DNA from: Streptomyces sp. NRRL WC-3626 | GTDB lineage: Bacteria > Actinomycetota > Actinomycetes > Streptomycetales > Streptomycetaceae | Length of the DNA stretch: 64,000 nucleotides | Assembly (NCBI RefSeq): GCF_000718785.1 | Contig: NZ_JOCA01000014.1 | Location: forward strand, 62,001-126,000 | Reading direction: 5' to 3' | Part shown: positions 53,396-61,391 of the stretch, piece after piece | Layout: each line of letters begins with the position of its first letter | Numbering within the stretch: position 1 is the stretch's first letter | Position numbers and translations under genes: made by a program | The notes under the pieces: generated by a model | The model's database searches: none | Seen by the model: the letters and a program-made list of their open reading frames with translations, nothing else | What the model was told of the DNA's origin: nothing

Positions 53396-54298
53396 GTGCT
53401 GGTCGTCGTACTGGCCCTGCTGGCGGCGCTGTCCAACGCCACCGCCTCGGTACTGCAGCGGCGGGCCGCGGCGGACGAGCCGGACGGCGGCGCGGGGACG
53501 CGCCAGGCCGTCCGCTGGCTGCGGAACGTACTGCGGCGGCCCCTGTGGGTGGCGGGTGCGGGGATGCTCGCGCTGTCCACCGTTCTGCAGGCGGCGGCCC
53601 TGGGCCTGGGCAGTCTCGCGCTGGTGCAGCCGCTGATGGCCGCCGAGCTGCTGTTCACGCTCGTCGTCGGCAGCGCGGTCTTCCATCGCCGTCCGGATCT
53701 GAGGACATGGCTGGCGTTCGCCGCGCTGGCCGCCGGGCTGGCGGCGTTCCTGACCTCGGCCGCCCCCACCACCGGCCGCTCCACGGCCTCCGCGGGGCGG
53801 TGGCTGGTGGCCGCGGGGGTGGTCCTGGGGGTCGTGGTGGTGCTGACGGTGATGTCCCGCGGGGTGCGCGGCGCACCCCGCGCGGCACTGCTCGGGCTGG
53901 CGTCCGCGGTGTCGTTCGCCCTGACGGCGGCGCTGCTGAAGGAGGTCACCGGCAGGCTCACGGACGGTGTGGGGACCCTGCTGACGACATGGCCCCTCTA
54001 CGCGACGGCCGCCGCCGGGGGCGTCGCCTTCCTGCTGCTGCAGGCCGCGTTCCGGGCCGGGACGCTGGCGGCGTCCCAGCCCGCTCTGACCCTCGGTGAC
54101 GCGCTGACGAGCGTGGCGCTGGGGTGGGCGCTGTTCGGGGAGCAGATCACGCTCGGGGTGCGGGTGGTGCCCGCGGTGGCGGGCCTGCTGCTCATCGGGG
54201 CGGGCACCGCCCAACTGGCGCGCGCCCCGTCGGTCTCCGGACACTGGGACGAGGCACCACGGCCGCCGGACACCGGCCCGGGCCGGCCGGTGCCGTGA
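53396..54298 (+). CDS. EamA/DMT-type membrane transporter
   Basis: A 300-residue protein with about nine to ten hydrophobic helices and the two-fold pattern of DMT (EamA-like) carriers. The start L-A-L-L-A-A-L-S-N-A-T-A-S-V-L-Q-R-R resembles the DMT subgroup with basic residues after helix 1. The substrate is unknown. GTG at 53396 is assumed. The next gene is 13 nt downstream, so the two may be cotranscribed. Confidence 0.85.
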   Translation: MLVVVLALLAALSNATASVLQRRAAADEPDGGAGTRQAVRWLRNVLRRPLWVAGAGMLALSTVLQAAALGLGSLALVQPLMAAELLFTLVVGSAVFHRRPDLRTWLAFAALAAGLAAFLTSAAPTTGRSTASAGRWLVAAGVVLGVVVVLTVMSRGVRGAPRAALLGLASAVSFALTAALLKEVTGRLTDGVGTLLTTWPLYATAAAGGVAFLLLQAAFRAGTLAASQPALTLGDALTSVALGWALFGEQITLGVRVVPAVAGLLLIGAGTAQLARAPSVSGHWDEAPRPPDTGPGRPVP

Positions 54299-54311
54299 GG
54301 AGTCAGCGCCG

Positions 54312-55046
54312 ATGCCCCCCACCCTCCGGCACGCGACGGCCACCGTGCTCGCTCCGCTCGCCGCCGTCGGCGCGGCGCACATCGTCCCGGCGGCGACCTG
54401 GCTGCCCGTGGTGCGCAGCCGTCTCCCGCGCCTCGCCGGCGCCGGAGACCCCGCCCATGTGGCACTGACCTTCGACGACGGGCCCGATCCCGAGTCCACC
54501 CCGCGCTTCCTCGACGCCCTGGACGCGCTGGACGTCCGGGCGACCTTCTTCGTCCTGGGCGACGGCGTCGTACGGCATCCCGCCGTGGTGCGGGAGACGT
54601 TCCGCCGGGGGCACGAACTGGCCGTGCACGGCTGGAGCCACGACCGCCCCTGGCGGCCGGCCCCGGCGGACGACGTACGGTCCCTGCTGCGGGCGGCCGG
54701 CGCGGTCCTGGAAGCAACGGGCCGGCGCCCCCGCTGGTACCGCCCGCCCTACGGCATCCTCACCGGCGGACGCTGGGCCGCCGCGCGTACGGCGGGCCTG
54801 CGGCCGGTGCTGTGGAGCGTCTGGGGCAGGGACTGGACGGCCCGGGCCACCCCGGCGTCGGTGCGTACGGCCGTGACGGCCCATCTGCGCGGCGGCGAGA
54901 CGGTCCTGCTGCACGACACGGACCGCATGTCGGCCCCGGACAGCTGGCGGGCCACACTCGACGCCCTCCCCGGCATGGTGGACGACTGCCGCACCGCGGG
55001 CCTCTCGATCGGCCCGCTCGCCGAACACGCGGTACGGGGCGTCTGA
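54312..55046 (+). CDS. Polysaccharide deacetylase (NodB domain)
   Basis: A 244-residue exported or membrane-bound deacetylase. An N-terminal hydrophobic stretch (about 8-28) is followed by the NodB domain: T-F-D-D-G-P-D-P gives the catalytic Asp and metal Asp, H-G-W-S-H-D the metal His pair, and R-P-P-Y-G the third motif. The C-terminal motif is L-L-H-D-T-D. The substrate is likely N-acetylglucosamine polymers of the cell wall. Confidence 0.92.
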   Translation: MPPTLRHATATVLAPLAAVGAAHIVPAATWLPVVRSRLPRLAGAGDPAHVALTFDDGPDPESTPRFLDALDALDVRATFFVLGDGVVRHPAVVRETFRRGHELAVHGWSHDRPWRPAPADDVRSLLRAAGAVLEATGRRPRWYRPPYGILTGGRWAAARTAGLRPVLWSVWGRDWTARATPASVRTAVTAHLRGGETVLLHDTDRMSAPDSWRATLDALPGMVDDCRTAGLSIGPLAEHAVRGV

Positions 55047-55111
55047 GGCGCCACCCGGCGGCACGCGCGTACGGCCGTGGCCGGCCGTGCCGGGACGCGG
55101 GAGCGCTCGGC

Positions 55112-55957
55112 TCACGCGTGCCCCGCGCGGACCGCCGCGGCCAGTGCACCGCCGATCGCCCGCGCTCCCGCGGCGTTGGGGTGCAGGGGTGCGGCCGGGC
55201 TGGTGGGGGCCACGCCCTCGATGTAGCGGTCGGCGGGAGCGGCGCAGGTGTCGTGGCCGATGCCCAGGGTGTAGGTGTCGACGAAGGCGGCGCCGTGCGC
55301 CTCGGCCATTCGGCGCAGTGCGTCGCCGAGGTGGCCGACCGCGCCCTGGAGGTAGTTGGCGTCCTGTTTCCAGAAGGGCTGTACGGGATGGCAGCCGTCG
55401 GCACGGAAGTAGTTGCCGTAGCCGACGACGAAGATCTCGGCGTTCGGCGCACGCCGGGTGATCTCGTCCAGGACGCCGGCGAAGACGGGCGCCCAGGCGT
55501 CGATGCGGGCCGCGACCCTGTCGGTGCCGCCCGCGGTGTTCCGCTCCGCGCAGCTGGTGCCGAGGGGCGGGGGCAGGACGTTGACACAGCGCAGCGCCTC
55601 GTCGAAGAGGCCGGTGTCGTTGCCGCCGATGGTGATGCTGACGAGGTCGGTGCCGGGCGTGAGCGCGTCGTACTGGGGCGGGGTGCCCGGGTACGGGGAG
55701 CCGCTCAGATGGCCGACGGTGGCGGCGGAGCAGCTGACGTCGGTGAGCCGCGCGCCGAGCGCCGCCGCGGCGATGCGCGGATAGCCGGCCAGGGAGCGCA
55801 CGCACAGCGGGGCCGCCGGATCGGGCGGCGGCACCAGGGGCGCCGCCGCGTAGGAATCCCCGAGCGCGACGTACTCGAGTGGTTCGGCCGCGTCCGCGGC
55901 GGCCGACAGGGCGCCGGTGACCAGCAGGGTGGCGAGGGCGATGCGCACGATCTTCAA
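55112..55957 (-). CDS. Secreted SGNH/GDSL hydrolase
   Basis: An exported esterase/lipase of 281 residues. The signal peptide ends in A-D-A, then E-Y-V-A-L-G-D-S-Y-A-A (block I, Ser nucleophile). G-G-N-D-T-G is block III and P-L-H-P-N-A-A-G the Asp/His block. TTG at 55957 is chosen because GGAGG stands 6 nt upstream and the protein then starts at the signal peptide; ATG at 55987 or 56074 would add a basic N terminus. The substrate is unknown. Confidence 0.9.
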   Translation of the reverse strand: MKIVRIALATLLVTGALSAAADAAEPLEYVALGDSYAAAPLVPPPDPAAPLCVRSLAGYPRIAAAALGARLTDVSCSAATVGHLSGSPYPGTPPQYDALTPGTDLVSITIGGNDTGLFDEALRCVNVLPPPLGTSCAERNTAGGTDRVAARIDAWAPVFAGVLDEITRRAPNAEIFVVGYGNYFRADGCHPVQPFWKQDANYLQGAVGHLGDALRRMAEAHGAAFVDTYTLGIGHDTCAAPADRYIEGVAPTSPAAPLHPNAAGARAIGGALAAAVRAGHA

Positions 55958-56070
55958 GGACGGCCTCCGTACGGCGGCCACGGGCATACGGTGCCGCCTC
56001 GCGACGAGCATGCCCGGACGGCCGTACCACCGCACGGCGGACGGCCGATCCGTACTCCCGCCGGATGACA

Positions 56071-57021
56071 TCACGGTCGGGGACGGCGAGCCCGTCGCTC
56101 CGGACCCGGTACCGTCCGCGCGCCCGCCCGCTCCTCGCCTCCGAACGGCCCGCTCCCGGCGGCGAGGTCGCGTTCCAGGTCGTCCAGGGCCCTGCGGGCC
56201 GCCTCGATACGCAGGCGCAGCTGCTGTCCCTCCGCCGGCCGGCGCGCGGGTGGTGCCTCCCCTTCCCCCTCGTCCATGTCCCGGGCCTCCTCGAGTGAGG
56301 TGAGGACGACACCGATGAGGACGTTGACGAGGACGAAGGAGGCGAGCAGGACGTAGGAGGCGTAGTAGAGCAGGCTCCAGCGGGAGATCTCCAGTCCCGC
56401 GTGGACGGCGTCACCTATGCCGTCGAGCATCATCAGGAGGAAGAGCGTGAGGACGGCGCGGCCGATGGAGCCGTAGTGCTCGGGGTCGTGACGGCCGAAG
56501 AAGACCCAGCCGACCATCGCGTACATGTACAGCAGCAGCGCGCCGACGAGCAGAAAGCTCAGGGTGCCGGGCAGACTGCGGGCGACCGCGACGAGCACGA
56601 TGCGCAGCTGGGGCAGGAAGCGGGCGGTGCGCAGCACCCGGGCCAGCCTGAGCAGCCGCAGCACGGTGGTGTTCTCACGGACGACGGGCAGCAGGGTGCA
56701 CAGGATGACGGCGAGGTCGAAGAGGTTCCACGGGTCCTTGCCGAAGTCCCGGGGACGGTCGGCGTGGGCGGCCACGCGCAGCAGGATCTCGACGGTGAAG
56801 GCGGCCAGACAGGCGTGCTCGGCGAGCCGTAACCAGCGGTGCCACTCCTCGACGAGTCCGGAGTACGTCTCCAGGCCCAGCAGCGCGGCGTTGGTGAGGA
56901 TCAGGGCGAAGACGGTGAGGGCGAACCAGCGGGCCTGCGTGATGTCACGGCAGGTGCGCGCGAGTCGCCGGCGCCCGGACGGGGCGGTGGATCCGACCGG
57001 GTGGTCTTGGTGCTGCGGCAT
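56071..57021 (-). CDS. Voltage-gated ion channel-like protein with unusual pore loop
   Basis: A 316-residue, six-helix channel. S1-S3 lie at about 32-110. S4 (about 115-140) has regularly spaced Arg residues: R-L-L-R-L-A-R-V-L-R-T-A-R-F. S5-S6 follow, with the pore loop L-F-L-L-M-M-L-D-G-I-G-D-A-V-H. Bacterial sodium channels of the NaChBac type have T-L-E-S-W in this loop, so ion selectivity is uncertain. A cytosolic coiled coil (about 260-295) follows S6. A BlaI-type site lies 94 bp upstream. Confidence 0.88.
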   Translation of the reverse strand: MPQHQDHPVGSTAPSGRRRLARTCRDITQARWFALTVFALILTNAALLGLETYSGLVEEWHRWLRLAEHACLAAFTVEILLRVAAHADRPRDFGKDPWNLFDLAVILCTLLPVVRENTTVLRLLRLARVLRTARFLPQLRIVLVAVARSLPGTLSFLLVGALLLYMYAMVGWVFFGRHDPEHYGSIGRAVLTLFLLMMLDGIGDAVHAGLEISRWSLLYYASYVLLASFVLVNVLIGVVLTSLEEARDMDEGEGEAPPARRPAEGQQLRLRIEAARRALDDLERDLAAGSGPFGGEERAGARTVPGPERRARRPRP

Positions 57022-57114
57022 CCTGCTGCCTTGTCTCCTCCGGGCCTGCGGCGGTCCGCCCCCGGCCGGATCGGCCGGACACGGGATCGGTGAACGATCA
57101 TGCTCCGGAAGAGA

Positions 57115-57134
57115 CTTCTACAGCACTGTAGTTA
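57115..57134. promoter_or_regulatory. BlaI-type operator 4 (before ion channel)
   Basis: CTACA-GCAC-TGTAG, 94 bp upstream of the leftward ion-channel start. It shares the half-sites of the blaI, terB and spoOM operators. It is 8 kb from blaI, so its inclusion in the regulon is by motif only. The other 57022-57283 sequence shows no gene. Confidence 0.72.
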
Positions 57135-57283
57135 CCCGCGCGCGACCACCCCGGCGAAACCGTGGCGCCCGGCCGGGGGTCCGCCGTTCGCACGCTCCCG
57201 TGCGCCCGCGGGCGGCGAACAGGCAGGGCGTCCCACTCGCGGTGTCGCCGACCGGCAAGAACCGCGACGCGCGGTGTTCGGGG

Positions 57284-57736
57284 CTATCCGGCCGTGAAGT
57301 CGGCCGCCTTCGTGTCCAGGGTGCTGGAGCCGTCGTCCGCGGTGGCCAGGACCGCTATGTGCCACAGGCCGCCGGGCGACGAGTCGGCGTCGGCGCTGGT
57401 GACGGTGACGGTGTAGGCGCAACGGGCGCTGTCCTGGCCGGAGGGCTCGCAGGTGGCGGATTCCGCCGCGGCCATGTCCTTGGCGGTCAGCTCCTGCTGG
57501 GCGAAGGAGGAGTTCTCCGGCCAGGCCAGGACCTTGACGCTCTTGACACCCGAGGACGCGGTGACGTCCGTGGTGAAGGTGAGCGAGCCGTCGCGGTCCG
57601 CGCCGGGAGCGGTGTACCGCGCGGCGCTGTCCCCCAGGGCCGGAGGCTGCTCGCCGGCGTGGGCGAGAGCGAAGGCACCGGCACCGGCCAGCACCACGAC
57701 ACCGGCGGCGACGGACAGAACCATACGAGGCGACAT
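57284..57736 (-). CDS. Exported DUF5707-like protein
   Basis: A 150-residue exported protein. A signal peptide (about 3-25: R-M-V-L-S-V-A-A-G-V-V-V-L-A-G-A-G-A) is followed by an all-beta domain (about 45-150) with two Cys (C-E-P-S-G-Q-D-S-A-R-C) that may form a disulfide. It resembles Streptomyces DUF5707 proteins of unknown role. The ATG at 57736 has GGGAGA upstream. Confidence 0.8.
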   Translation of the reverse strand: MSPRMVLSVAAGVVVLAGAGAFALAHAGEQPPALGDSAARYTAPGADRDGSLTFTTDVTASSGVKSVKVLAWPENSSFAQQELTAKDMAAAESATCEPSGQDSARCAYTVTVTSADADSSPGGLWHIAVLATADDGSSTLDTKAADFTAG

Positions 57737-58201
57737 GAGAATCTCCCACACTTCATCGGCTGGACCGGGCGAAGCTCCCTGGCTGCCCTCTGCCGTCGAT
57801 CATCGCCGGGCGGGACGTACGGGACATGAGCGCGGGTACTCAGCGCGGCATGAGTAAGTACCCGGTGCGGCCCCTGTGTTGACGGAATCGCCTCCCCCGG
57901 GATCCGGCGGCGGGCCGGCCGCCCGCGGAGAGGCCGACGTCCGCTCCACCGAGCGCCGCGGTGCGGCCTCACGTGACCTTCACGGCCTCAAGGTCGATAC
58001 TTCTTCCATAGGGCTCCTGTCGGCACGCGGTCGACCCACCGGAGGAGATCTCGGTACCGCGCCACCGAAGTCGGCATCATGACCGCGGGAACCCGGTCAC
58101 GGCCGCCGTGGACCGCCCACGATCGACCACTTCCCCTGCCCGCCCCGACCAGCGACGGCGCAGGCCCGTCACCCACCTGCCAGCTCTCCCAGGAGGCACC
58201 C
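57737..58201. other. Intergenic region, DUF5707 and dhaKLM promoters
   Basis: A 465-bp non-coding stretch between divergent genes. It holds the inverted repeat TACTCA-N8-TGAGTA (57837-57856, within GGGTACTCA/TGAGTAAGTACCC), a possible regulator site, and a -35-like TTGACG at 57879-57884. I see no RNA gene, known riboswitch or further convincing reading frame. Confidence 0.5.
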
Positions 58202-59194
58202 ATGAAGATGCTCATCAACGTCCCGGAGACCGTGGTCGCGGACGCGTTGCGCGGGATGGCCGCGGCCCATCCCGAGCTGGCGGTGGACGTGGAGAACCGG
58301 GTGATCGTACGCAAGGACGCCCCCGTCGCCGGAAAGGTGGGGCTGGTGTCCGGCGGGGGGTCCGGGCACGAACCGTTGCACGGCGGGTTCGTGGGGCCGG
58401 GGATGCTGTCGGCGGCCTGTCCCGGTGAGGTGTTCACCTCCCCGGTGCCCGACCAGATGGTGCGGGCGGCGGCGGCCGTGGACAGCGGGGCCGGGGTGCT
58501 GTTCATCGTGAAGAACTACACCGGTGACGTGCTCAACTTCGACATGGCCGCCGAGCTGGCCGAGGACGAGGGCATCCAGGTCGCGAAGGTGCTGGTGAAC
58601 GACGACGTGGCGGTGACCGACAGTCTGTACACGGCCGGCCGGCGCGGCACCGGGGCGACGCTGTTCGTGGAGAAGATCGCGGGCGCGGCGGCGGACGAGG
58701 GACAGCCGCTGGAGCGGGTGGAGGCCGTCGCCCGGCAGGTCAACGAGAACTCCCGCAGTTTCGGTGTGGCGCTGAGCGCCTGCACCACGCCGGCCAAGGG
58801 CAGCCCCACCTTCGACCTTCCCGACGGGGAGCTGGAGCTGGGCATCGGCATCCACGGCGAGCCGGGCCGGGAGCGGCGGCCGATGATGACGTCCGGCGAG
58901 ATCGCCGAGGCCGCCCTCGACGCGATCCTGGACGACCTCAGCCCGCGCAGCCCCGTCCTGGTCCTGGTCAACGGCATGGGCGCGACGCCTCTGCTGGAGC
59001 TGTACGGCTTCAACGCCGAGGTGCAGCGGGTGCTCGGCGAGCGCGGGGTGCCGGTGGCCCGGGTGCTGGTCGGCAACTACGTCACCTCCCTCGACATGGC
59101 GGGCGCCTCGGTCACCCTCTGCCAGGTCGACGAGGAGCTGCTGCGGCTGTGGGACGCGCCGGTGCGGACTGCGGGGCTGCGCTGGGGTATGTGA
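58202..59194 (+). CDS. dhaK: PTS-dependent dihydroxyacetone kinase, DhaK subunit
   Basis: A 330-residue substrate-binding subunit. Dihydroxyacetone is bound covalently by His218 in G-I-H-G-E-P-G, the same number as in E. coli DhaK. Other hallmarks are V-S-G-G-G-S-G-H-E-P-L-H-G-G-F-V-G, V-K-N-Y-T-G-D-V-L-N-F and G-T-G-A-T-L-F-V-E-K. It is the first gene of the dhaKLM operon. AGGAGG precedes the ATG. Confidence 0.97.
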   Translation: MKMLINVPETVVADALRGMAAAHPELAVDVENRVIVRKDAPVAGKVGLVSGGGSGHEPLHGGFVGPGMLSAACPGEVFTSPVPDQMVRAAAAVDSGAGVLFIVKNYTGDVLNFDMAAELAEDEGIQVAKVLVNDDVAVTDSLYTAGRRGTGATLFVEKIAGAAADEGQPLERVEAVARQVNENSRSFGVALSACTTPAKGSPTFDLPDGELELGIGIHGEPGRERRPMMTSGEIAEAALDAILDDLSPRSPVLVLVNGMGATPLLELYGFNAEVQRVLGERGVPVARVLVGNYVTSLDMAGASVTLCQVDEELLRLWDAPVRTAGLRWGM

Positions 59195-59229
59195 GAAACG
59201 CCGAGGCCATGACCACACGAGGAGTTTCC

Positions 59230-59835
59230 TTGCTCGACGCCGACTTCTTCCGCCGTTGGATGACGGTCACCGCCGCCTCCGTGGACCGTGAGGCGGAGCG
59301 GCTCACCGCGCTCGACTCACCGATCGGGGACGCCGATCACGGCAGCAACCTGCAGCGCGGCTTCCGGGCGGTGCGCGACGCGCTGGACAAGGAGCCGCCC
59401 GCCACTCCGGGGGCCGTGCTGGTCCAGGCCGGGCGGCTGCTCATCTCGACCGTGGGCGGTGCCTCCGGACCGCTCTACGGCACCCTGCTGCGCCGTACCG
59501 GAAAGGCGCTCGGGGACGCCGCCGAGGTGGACGAGGGGCAGCTGGCTCAGGCGCTGCGCGCCGGGGTGGACGCGGTACGGCAGCTCGGAGGTGCGGCGCC
59601 GGGCGACAAGACGATGATCGACGCGCTGGTGCCGGCGGTGGACGCGCTCGGCGACTCGTTCGCCGCCGCGCGGGACGCCGCCTCGGAGGGTGCCGTGGCG
59701 ACGACGCCGTTGCGGGCGCGCAAGGGCAGGGCCAGCTATCTGGGTGAGCGCAGTATCGGTCACCAGGATCCGGGGGCCACCTCGGCGGCGCTGCTGATCG
59801 CCGCGCTCGTGGACGCGGAGGCCGGCGGTGAGTGA
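59230..59835 (+). CDS. dhaL: Dihydroxyacetone kinase, DhaL (ADP-binding) subunit
   Basis: A 201-residue, all-helical subunit that carries tightly bound ADP-Mg and phosphorylates DhaK-bound dihydroxyacetone. The metal Asp cluster is P-I-G-D-A-D-H-G-S-N-L (near 30). G-G-A-S-G-P-L-Y-G-T and G-D-K-T-M-I-D-A-L are family motifs. TTG at 59230 has CGAGGAG 5 nt upstream and gives the usual length; ATG at 59209 is possible. It is 35 nt after dhaK and overlaps dhaM. Confidence 0.95.
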   Translation: MLDADFFRRWMTVTAASVDREAERLTALDSPIGDADHGSNLQRGFRAVRDALDKEPPATPGAVLVQAGRLLISTVGGASGPLYGTLLRRTGKALGDAAEVDEGQLAQALRAGVDAVRQLGGAAPGDKTMIDALVPAVDALGDSFAAARDAASEGAVATTPLRARKGRASYLGERSIGHQDPGATSAALLIAALVDAEAGGE

Positions 59836-60238
59836 CGAGAACCTGGTCGGGATCGTGCTGGTGTCGCACAGCGCCGCGGTGGCCGCGTCGGTGGCGGAGC
59901 TCGCGCAGGGTCTGGCGGGCGCGGGCGCGGCGGTCCCCGTGGCTCCGGCGGGCGGTACCGAAGGCGGTGGTCTCGGCACGAGCGCCGAGCTGATCGCCGC
60001 GGCGGCCGCGTCCGTGGACCGGGGGGCGGGGGTGGCCGTGCTGACCGATCTGGGCAGCGCCGTGCTCACCGTGAAGGCGCTGCTCGCCGAGGGCGACGAA
60101 CTGCCCGAGCCCACCAGGCTGGTGGACGCGCCGTTCGTGGAGGGCGCGGTGGCCGCGGTGGTCACGGCCTCCACGGGCGCGGACCTGGCGGCGGTGGAGG
60201 CGGCGGCCGTGGAGGCGTACACGTACCGGAAGGTGTGA
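59828..60238 (+). CDS. dhaM: Dihydroxyacetone kinase phosphotransfer subunit DhaM (EIIA-only form)
   Basis: A 136-residue EIIA(Man)-type domain that carries phosphate from HPr to DhaL-ADP. The active His is in V-L-V-S-H-S-A-A (residue 14). G-G-T-E-G-G-G-L-G-T-S and L-T-D-L-G-S-A-V-L-T are typical. Unlike E. coli DhaM it lacks the HPr and EI domains, so it depends on general PTS proteins. It overlaps dhaL by 8 bp. Confidence 0.95.
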   Translation: MSDENLVGIVLVSHSAAVAASVAELAQGLAGAGAAVPVAPAGGTEGGGLGTSAELIAAAAASVDRGAGVAVLTDLGSAVLTVKALLAEGDELPEPTRLVDAPFVEGAVAAVVTASTGADLAAVEAAAVEAYTYRKV

Positions 60239-60296
60239 GGGGCGGGGGCCGCCCGGGGCGGGACCGGCCCGGTTCCGCCTGCTTCCGCCGGCCGCC

Positions 60297-61061
60297 TCAG
60301 CCCGGGTCGTTCACGAACCGCCGGGCGAGGCGCTTGCCTTCCTTGACCACGGCCGCGTGGTCCTCGATGGGCGTCGCCCGGCTGTTCTCGAACACGATGT
60401 AGGTGACGCCCGACGGGGTGCCTCCGGCGCGCGGGTCGGGGTCGACACCGAGCGACTCGGCCAGGGCGTAGGAGCCTTCGCCGATGATGCCGGCGGGTCC
60501 GGTGTCGCCGACGACCGCGTACCGCACCCGGTCGCGGTACACGACCGCCGCGACCGATCCGCCGCGTACGCCGTGGGCCCAGTAGTTCCACCGCTCGCTG
60601 GGGGCGGGCACCACCACATAGGGCGTCTTCTCGGAGCTCAGCGGGCGGCCGTCGGACTGCGCGAAGGCCGTGGAGCCGGAGAAGTACGGGTCGGTGCGGG
60701 CGTTGCAGTGGCGGCCGGGGCGTCCGTCGCAGTCGATGTCCATGTCCGCCTTCCAGAACACGGCACCGCGCGTGCCGCACACCGGGACGGTGGCCTTGGC
60801 GCCCTGGTCCTTGCGGTAGCGGCCGTGGGAGACGGGGGTGCAGCCGCGCACCCCGGCCAGCAGGTCGGCGGCGGTGACGGGGGCGGCGCGCCGGGCCACC
60901 GGTGCGCTGCGGGGCGGGGGCTCGGGGACGGGGACAGGGAGCGCGGAGGGAGCCAGCAGGGCGGCTCCGGCCACGGCCAGGGTGAGCGAGGGGACTGGGG
61001 ACACGGTCGAGGGGGCCTCTCGTCGGGGACGGGGACGCGCACCCACGGCACTTTGCACCAT
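60297..61061 (-). CDS. Secreted GH75 chitosanase
   Basis: A 254-residue exported chitosanase-like enzyme. A signal peptide (about 15-45) and a Pro-rich linker are followed by the GH75 domain: W-K-A-D-M-D-I-D-C-D-G (about 103-113) holds the candidate catalytic Asp, and V-V-G-D-T-G-P-A-G-I-I-G-E-G-S the second acidic motif. It degrades partially acetylated chitosan. It is divergent from an FN3 lipoprotein gene whose promoter carries a dre-like box. Confidence 0.88.
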   Translation of the reverse strand: MVQSAVGARPRPRREAPSTVSPVPSLTLAVAGAALLAPSALPVPVPEPPPRSAPVARRAAPVTAADLLAGVRGCTPVSHGRYRKDQGAKATVPVCGTRGAVFWKADMDIDCDGRPGRHCNARTDPYFSGSTAFAQSDGRPLSSEKTPYVVVPAPSERWNYWAHGVRGGSVAAVVYRDRVRYAVVGDTGPAGIIGEGSYALAESLGVDPDPRAGGTPSGVTYIVFENSRATPIEDHAAVVKEGKRLARRFVNDPG

Positions 61062-61314
61062 TCAGTACCGATTTTGTAACACTGCGGCCTCGGCTTGGGC
61101 CGGACGGCGCAGGCTCGCACCAGCGGCCACCACAGGGGCCGGGGACCCGGGCCCATGTCGGCCCGGGCCGTCCGGCCACCCGCACCGGCGCGGGATCTGC
61201 GACGACAGCGGTCCGCGCCACGACCCCGAACTCGCCTCTCCTGAAGGGCGGTTCGGGCCGTTCACGGCTTCAGCATACGTAACGCGGGCCGGCGCTCCGT
61301 CCGCACCCACCCTC

Positions 61315-61356
61315 TTGATGTGGCCGCGTCAGCCGGTCATATTGGTACGGACCATT
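61315..61356 (+). promoter_or_regulatory. Promoter with dre-like operator before the FN3 lipoprotein gene
   Basis: A -35-like TTGATG (61315-61320), 17-bp spacer and -10-like CATATT (61338-61343). The 16-bp ATTGGTACGGACCATT (61341-61356), similar to the DasR consensus ACTGGTCTAGACCACT, overlaps the -10 and start site. Together with the chitinase it suggests GlcNAc-responsive control. The rest of 61062-61391 shows no gene. Confidence 0.55.
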
Positions 61357-61391
61357 ACCGGATGTTCCGTGCCGAGCCGGGAGGCAGAGTC

